In this document: in pieces, positions 50,486-54,661 of the stretch
How positions within the stretch are numbered: the stretch's first letter is position 1
How the letters are laid out: the number at the start of each line of letters is the position of its first letter
NCBI GenBank assembly: GCA_022800315.1
Contig: JAAWQC010000016.1
Span: 1-54,661, forward strand
From: Clostridiales bacterium
GTDB lineage: Bacteria > Bacillota > Clostridia > Oscillospirales > Acutalibacteraceae
DNA length: 54,661 nucleotides
Reading direction: 5' to 3'
Notes under the pieces: generated by a model
The model's input: the letters and a program-made list of their open reading frames with translations, nothing else
Told to the model about the DNA's origin: nothing
Databases searched by the model: none
Program-made: the position numbers and the translations under genes

Positions 50486-52603
50486 ATGGAGCTTTCACTC
50501 CTCGCGCCGATCGGATCGGTGCTGGCGCTGCTTTTTGCGGTTTACCTGGCCCGTCGGGTACTGAAGGCGGACTGCGGCAGCGAACGGATGCGGAAAATAT
50601 CCGGCTCGGTACAAAAGGGCGCCAGCGCATATCTCCGGCGGCAGTATACCGGTGTCGCCATCTTTTTCGCGGTCTTGTTCGCCATTCTCCTCACCATGTC
50701 CATCGCCGGTTTTCTCACCCCCTTCGTCCCCTTCGCCTTTATCACCGGCGGCTTTTTCTCCGGCCTGTCCGGCTTCATCGGCATGAAAATTGCCACCGCT
50801 GCCAACGGGCGCACCGCCCACGCCGCCTCCGGCAGCCTGAATGCGGGTCTGCGGGTAGCCTTTTCCGCCGGTGCGGTGATGGGCTTTGTGGTGGTCGGAC
50901 TGGGTCTGTTCGATATATCCTTCTGGTTCTTCTTCCTGAAATTCTGGTACGCCAACCCCGATCATCTGGTTGTGGCGGCCGGCCAGACCTTTGAAAACGC
51001 ACAGATTCAGTCCATCACTTCAGCGATGCTCACCTTCGGCATGGGTGCCTCTTCCATGGCCCTCTTTGCCCGTGTAGGCGGCGGCATCTTCACCAAGGCG
51101 GCCGATGTGGGCGCCGACCTGGTGGGTAAGATAGAGGTCGGCATCCCCGAGGACGATCCCCGCAATCCCGCCGTCATCGCCGATAACGTGGGCGACAACG
51201 TCGGCGATGTGGCCGGCATGGGCGCCGATCTGTATGAATCCTATGTGGGCTCCATCATCTCCACCGGCGCACTGGCGGTGGCCGCCGGCATGGGTTTCAG
51301 GGGCGTGATCATCCCCATGGCCATGGCGGCCATCGGTATCATCGCCTCCATCCTCGGCACCTTTTTCGTAAGGACCAAAGAGGGGGCTTCCCAGAAGAAC
51401 CTGCTGTCCGCCCTGCGCCGCGGCGTGTGGATCAGCTCAGCCCTGATCGCCGTCGTGGCCTATCCCCTTATCTATTTCGGTCTGGGCGCCGAATATACCG
51501 GCCTGTATTTCGCCGTCATCTGCGGATTGGCGGCCGGTATTCTCATCGGTTTGATAACCGAGTACTTCACCTCCGATTCCTACCGCCCGACCAAAAAGCT
51601 GGCGGGTACCTCGGAGACCGGACCCGCCACCGTGATGATCGGCGGCCTGTCCCTCGGTATGCTCTCCACCGTCCTGCCGGTCCTGATCGTCGGCATCGCC
51701 GTACTCGTCAGCTATTACATCTCCGGCGGCGGCACTCAGTTCAATATGGGGCTGTATGGCATCGGCCTGTCAGCGGTGGGGATGCTCTCTACCCTCGGTA
51801 TTACGCTGGCCACCGACGCATACGGACCGGTAGCGGATAACGCCGGCGGCATCGCGGAGATGGCCCACATGCCTCCCGAAGTGCGGGAACGCACCGACGC
51901 GCTGGATTCTCTGGGCAATACCACCGCCGCCACAGGTAAAGGCTTCGCCATTGGTTCCGCAGCCCTGACCGCCCTCGCCCTGATCGCCTCCTATATTGCA
52001 CAGATCAAGGTTTATCAGCCCGACTTCGTCTTCGATCTGAGCATTACCAATCCCACCGTGCTGGTGGGTCTGTTCGTTGGCGGGGTACTGCCCTTCCTGT
52101 TCGCGGCCCTCACCATGGAATCGGTGGGCAAGGTAGCCCAGAGCATTGTGGTGGAAGTTCGCCGCCAGTTCCGGGAAATCAAGGGCCTTATGGCCGGTGA
52201 ATCCGATCCTGACTATGCCCGCTGCGTGGACATCTGCACCCGTTCCGCCCAGCGGGAAATGATCCTGCCGGCTCTGCTGGCGGTCATCGCCCCCATCCTG
52301 GTGGGCCTGCTGCTGGGGGTGAACGGCGTAGCCGGTATGCTGGCCGGCGCCACCGTCTCGGGCTTCATCCTGGCGGTCATGATGGCCAACGCCGGCGGCG
52401 CGTGGGACAACGCGAAGAAATACATTGAAGGCGGCGCCCATGGCGGCAAGGGCAGTGACGCCCATAAGGCTGCCGTAGTGGGGGACACGGTAGGCGATCC
52501 CTTCAAGGATACCTCCGGCCCTTCTATCAATATCCTGATTAAGCTGCTGTCGATGGTTTCCATCGTTTTTGCCGGTCTGGTCATCCGGTTCTCCCTGTTC
52601 TAA
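50486..52603 (+). CDS. hppA: Membrane-bound proton/sodium-pumping pyrophosphatase
   Basis: A 705-residue, ~16-span membrane pyrophosphatase, which couples PPi hydrolysis to ion pumping. Catalytic loop VGADLVGKIEVGIPEDDP, then NPAVIADNVGDNVGDVAGM, and a C-terminal second loop around GGAWDNAKKYIEGG and GDTVGDPFKDTSGPS, all intact. The K+-dependence position (GNTTAATGKG) holds Ala, as in K+-dependent enzymes, which include Na+-pumping ones; the ion cannot be read with certainty. Start ATG follows AAGGAGGAATTTGGC. Confidence 0.95.
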   Translation: MELSLLAPIGSVLALLFAVYLARRVLKADCGSERMRKISGSVQKGASAYLRRQYTGVAIFFAVLFAILLTMSIAGFLTPFVPFAFITGGFFSGLSGFIGMKIATAANGRTAHAASGSLNAGLRVAFSAGAVMGFVVVGLGLFDISFWFFFLKFWYANPDHLVVAAGQTFENAQIQSITSAMLTFGMGASSMALFARVGGGIFTKAADVGADLVGKIEVGIPEDDPRNPAVIADNVGDNVGDVAGMGADLYESYVGSIISTGALAVAAGMGFRGVIIPMAMAAIGIIASILGTFFVRTKEGASQKNLLSALRRGVWISSALIAVVAYPLIYFGLGAEYTGLYFAVICGLAAGILIGLITEYFTSDSYRPTKKLAGTSETGPATVMIGGLSLGMLSTVLPVLIVGIAVLVSYYISGGGTQFNMGLYGIGLSAVGMLSTLGITLATDAYGPVADNAGGIAEMAHMPPEVRERTDALDSLGNTTAATGKGFAIGSAALTALALIASYIAQIKVYQPDFVFDLSITNPTVLVGLFVGGVLPFLFAALTMESVGKVAQSIVVEVRRQFREIKGLMAGESDPDYARCVDICTRSAQREMILPALLAVIAPILVGLLLGVNGVAGMLAGATVSGFILAVMMANAGGAWDNAKKYIEGGAHGGKGSDAHKAAVVGDTVGDPFKDTSGPSINILIKLLSMVSIVFAGLVIRFSLF

Positions 52604-52635
52604 AGATACTAGACGTCGTTAGAATCACCAGCTTA

Positions 52636-52990
52636 TCTGGCGGCTTGAATAAACCCTGGAAGGGCATGCCTCTAAAGTCTTTCGCTCCGCTTGTCTGCTG
52701 CCCGTAAACGGGCAAGCATGCTCTCACGATAGTCTTTTCATTACCATAAGGCTGCTGTCAACAGACGCTTCACTAGATGCTTGAAATGAAAGCTATATAC
52801 AGGGCTTCTCCATCGGTTTTGCCGATGGTTTCTCTAAATCATAACCACCAGTTTACTGGTGGTATGCACAGGCCCTGGAAGGGCCTGTTACCGGCCTAAT
52901 CCCTCAAGGGACACCAAAAAAATCATTGCATCCCCTGCACGGCAACCCGTAAACAGGTCAATTACGCTTGCTATGAGATCGGATATCAAA
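52636..52990. repeat. Array of short hairpins, IS200/IS605-like remnant or structured RNA
   Basis: Within ~350 nt: CCAG/CTGG, GCCCT/GGGC, GCCCG/CGGGC, CCATCGG/CCGATGG, ACCACCAG/CTGGTGGT, CAGGCCCT/AGGGCCTG and TCCCT/GGGA, each with a 3-5 nt loop (GGAA, TAAA, TTTT, TTTA). Two stretches, near 52636-52680 and 52840-52890, look like copies of one unit (CACCAG...CTGG...CCCTGGAAGGGC). Such hairpins resemble the ends used by IS200/IS605 elements or a remnant of them. No transposase gene is present. Confidence 0.45.
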
Positions 52991-53089
52991 ATCAGATTGC
53001 TATTTTATGATGATGCATTTGCTTTGCAAAAGCTCGCTTCCCTCGCCCCCTGGGCAGAACCGGGAGGGTTGTAACGCTAAAGCAACAAT

Positions 53090-53124
53090 AGCCCCCCCTG
53101 CGGATTTAAACCGCAGGGGGGGCT
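53090..53124. terminator. Terminator-like hairpin
   Basis: A perfect 14-bp stem (AGCCCCCCCTGCGG with CCGCAGGGGGGGCT, 7-nt loop) in the gene-poor stretch after hppA. It has a short TTTC after it. Confidence 0.7.
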
Positions 53125-53687
53125 TTCAGTATAAATCAGGATACTCTTTGCGAAAAGATAACCGCAGGATTGCCTGTCAGATATCCGAATTTCGCTTTTG
53201 GGTCTCCTCCATTCTTACTGCATGGGTTTCACCTTTTTCACGCACCAGTGATGGTAACGTCGTATTTAGTATCTGTCGGCGGTCTGCATGGTAATGGCGG
53301 ATTTCACCTGCCAATCACACTCAACCGCTATTCCGTCCTGTACGGAACAGTTTATTTCATGGGACTCACCTTGACTGTTAAATTTTGGGATTCCATTGTA
53401 CCACCAGATACTGGTACGCACAATCTATATGAATATTAACTTTTCGACGCGGGAGACTTCTATTGGACGCCTGTGGTTTCTGCTGAAGCCGCCGCGCTAT
53501 ACTCCCGGCGCCATTGCCTTGTTCTCTGCAGCGCCTAGGTTCTCATAGATAGCTACGGGATATTCGATCTTTCATATCGTTAGGAATCACATGACACATC
53601 ACGCGGAGAATACTGCAAAGCATCTCAATTTTTCGCAGCCGTCATCTTGTGTCTGGTCACGGTAGTCCTCTTTATAGATCCCGTTGG
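53125..53687. other. Gene-poor stretch, possible decayed coding sequence
   Basis: No ORF here is convincing. On the minus strand (about 53440 to 53130) a frame reads SHEINCSVQDGIAVECDWQV and continues past stops and short gaps in a protein-like composition; I do not recognise it. It may be the decayed end of a mobile-element gene. Confidence 0.3.
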
Positions 53688-53765
53688 TCAGTCAATCCTG
53701 CGGACCTGCTCCGCGAGGGCAATCCCCGCGGCAACTGAACGCTGTGAATCGGTTTCGTCGTACAT
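53688..53765 (-). pseudogene. Short 25-codon ORF, probable gene fragment
   Basis: Begins MYDETDSQRSVAAGIALAEQ after AGAGGTGATTCCC and ends after 25 residues. The downstream sequence still looks protein-like but has stops in all frames. It lies about 60 nt downstream of a near-consensus promoter. A truncated gene is likelier than a functional micro-protein. Confidence 0.35.
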
Positions 53766-53827
53766 GGGAATCACCTCTTTCTGTCGTCGGTACTGATCTC
53801 GTTTGACCTTTCCCTTTTGACGTCTTC

Positions 53828-53856
53828 AGTATACACCGGCAAATGTGAATTGTCAA
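53828..53856 (-). promoter_or_regulatory. Near-consensus promoter with little gene behind it
   Basis: Minus-strand TTGACA, 17-bp spacer, TATACT. It reads into the 25-codon ORF at 53765 and the gene-poor stretch. Confidence 0.65.
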
Positions 53857-53914
53857 TAGTTTTTATATGAAATATTTATGAATACTAGAAAATATTGCCC
53901 AGCGACGGAATCTC

Positions 53915-53943
53915 TTGACGAATCGCCTCCAACACGATAAAAT
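53915..53943 (+). promoter_or_regulatory. Sigma-A-type promoter of the DUF1292 gene
   Basis: TTGACG, 17-bp spacer, TAAAAT, about 70 nt upstream of 54012. The shared GCATAGAATGGG motif (53978-53989) lies between it and the start. Confidence 0.6.
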
Positions 53944-54011
53944 GGGAGACACAGAGGACACCAACTATAACACGCCTGCATAGAATGGGCTGGAAAGACG
54001 AGGTAACGACA

Positions 54012-54329
54012 ATGGCCGATGAATACGGCACCGATCTGGTATCGGTGGTTGACGAGGACGGGAAGCGTCACGATTTTGAATTGGTGGATGCCATCGAAAC
54101 GGACGACGGCCGTTATGTGGCCCTGCTGCCGGTCTATGAGAACCCTTCAGAATCGGTCAACGACGACGGTGAACTGATAATCCTTGAGGTCGTGGAAGAG
54201 GAAAGCGGTGAGGAAGTCCTCACCCCCATCGAAGACGACGAGGTATTCGAGGAGATCGCCGGTATCTTCGAAGAACGGCTTTCCGAACTGTATGAGATCG
54301 AAGAAATCGAGGATGAACCCACCGAATAA
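54012..54329 (+). CDS. DUF1292 family protein
   Basis: A 105-residue very acidic protein starting MADEYGTDLVSVVDEDGKRH. The DUF1292 core (FELVDAIETDDGRYVALLPV, then LIILEVVEEESGEEVLTPI) is clear. This family (YrzB in Bacillus) often lies by ruvX and alaS genes, which may lie beyond this window. Role unknown. The start at 54012 is 9 codons inside the longest frame and follows GACGAGGTAACGACA. Confidence 0.85.
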   Translation: MADEYGTDLVSVVDEDGKRHDFELVDAIETDDGRYVALLPVYENPSESVNDDGELIILEVVEEESGEEVLTPIEDDEVFEEIAGIFEERLSELYEIEEIEDEPTE

Positions 54330-54383
54330 TCTATCCTGCTGATGAACCTCCCCCCTGCCTTGTCCGCGGACGGCGGCTTTTTA

Positions 54384-54552
54384 ACCCTACTACACTGAGA
54401 CTTCGGGAGCCTTTCTCCGGGGCCGGAACGCAGACCTCCCCGCTTCGGCGGGAAGAAGGGAGTGCGAACGTCCCGGGCGGCGCCCACCTGCTTGACATCA
54501 TAGTAGCAGGTTACTCCAGCTGCCTTACGGCTTGGCGGGGCCCTATACAAAC
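54384..54552 (+). ncRNA. ssrS: Structured RNA, candidate 6S RNA
   Basis: A GC-rich stretch with several hairpins (CCCGC/GCGGG with a TTCG loop; ACCTGCT/AGCAGGT) and the sequence GCGCCCACCTGCTT...AGCAGGTTACTCC, which resembles the 3' bubble arm of 6S RNA (compare the CACCU...AGGGUUAC layout in E. coli). A strong terminator follows directly. I could not resolve the long end-closing stem expected of 6S, so the identity is tentative; another structured RNA is possible. 5' and 3' ends are estimates. Confidence 0.42.
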
Positions 54553-54592
54553 AAAACGCCGCAGGACAATGTCCTGCGGCGTTTTATTTTTT
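54553..54592. terminator. Strong terminator after the candidate ncRNA
   Basis: A perfect 15-bp stem (AAAACGCCGCAGGAC with GTCCTGCGGCGTTTT, loop AAT) followed by ATTTTTT on the plus strand. From here to 54661 I see nothing further. Confidence 0.88.
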
Positions 54593-54661
54593 ACGGGACG
54601 GCCCCCTATTCCCGTACAACAAATAGCCAGACAGCAAAACCGGTGCCGTCAGCTGACGGCA

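Noticed and set aside
52636-52990. CRISPR array
   Set aside because: The repeated stems differ in sequence and spacing, no constant-length spacers exist, and there are no cas genes.
53170-53439. 89-residue plus-strand frame after hppA
   Set aside because: No ribosome site and no recognisable domain; likely random in a decayed region.
54384-54552. SRP RNA, RNase P RNA or tmRNA
   Set aside because: The conserved GGAAGCAGC loop of SRP RNA, the RNase P core and a tRNA-like acceptor end are all missing.

Overview
The window comes from a GC-rich, spore-forming member of the Clostridia, probably near Oscillospiraceae; the family is an inference and no rRNA is present to test it. Spore markers are dipicolinate synthase (dpaA/dpaB), a PdaA-type cortex deacetylase and a YtaF-type membrane protein. 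Other chromosomal genes fit an anaerobe: a two-gene SUF-like Fe-S pair, a membrane pyrophosphatase of the K+-dependent type, a diguanylate cyclase, and several two-component systems and ABC exporters. Most promoters I mark are near-consensus sigma-A boxes with 17-bp spacers, and many operons end in long perfect hairpins.

Layout. 0.2-2.3 kb: a P-loop kinase-like gene and an AbgT transporter, converging on one hairpin. 2.4-12.9 kb: a compact minus-strand cassette of short-tailed (podovirus-like) phage structural genes (TerS, TerL, a small membrane protein, portal, scaffold, capsid, connector, tail nozzle, fibre) with its own promoter and terminator, but with no integrase, replication, repressor or lysis gene. 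13.1-15.1 kb: rpiB and the dipicolinate synthase genes. 15.3-20.8 kb: a two-component system divergent from a VTC polyphosphate polymerase, a DUF4956 membrane protein and a surface lipoprotein, with a four-half-site operator between them. 21-25.1 kb: a MarR regulator and a heterodimeric ABC exporter. 25.3-29 kb: a second two-component system, an unknown anchored protein, and a C39-like cysteine peptidase whose ribosome binding site lies in a hairpin. 29-33.3 kb: a ferritin-like protein, SufC/SufB-like pair, PgeF-type protein, CmpB-type membrane protein. 33.4-36.9 kb: a frameshifted GH25 lysozyme and a PAS-GGDEF-GAF diguanylate cyclase.

37.1-47.4 kb is the most notable part: a visibly AT-richer island encoding a ribosomally made, modified peptide (RiPP) system. 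Three small precursor genes carry tandem repeats of the form G-x-K-[S/T]-N-(3 to 5 residues)-C. One of them, at 44181-44336, is a 51-codon gene that is easily overlooked. With them, on one strand, lie a radical SAM/SPASM enzyme, an acyl-carrier-like protein, a subtilisin-like protease fused to a P-loop domain, two ABC exporters and a transglutaminase-like protein. A divergent gene encodes a possible C39/BtrH-like protein. From memory this matches the computationally named Clo7bot/CLI_3235 peptide-maturation systems, for which I know of no determined chemistry; that link needs an HMM search.

47.6-54.6 kb: tRNA-Thr and tRNA-Asp, ytaF, pdaA, ywlG, hppA, a gene-poor stretch with an array of short hairpins resembling IS200/IS605-type ends, a DUF1292 gene, and a structured RNA that may be 6S RNA.
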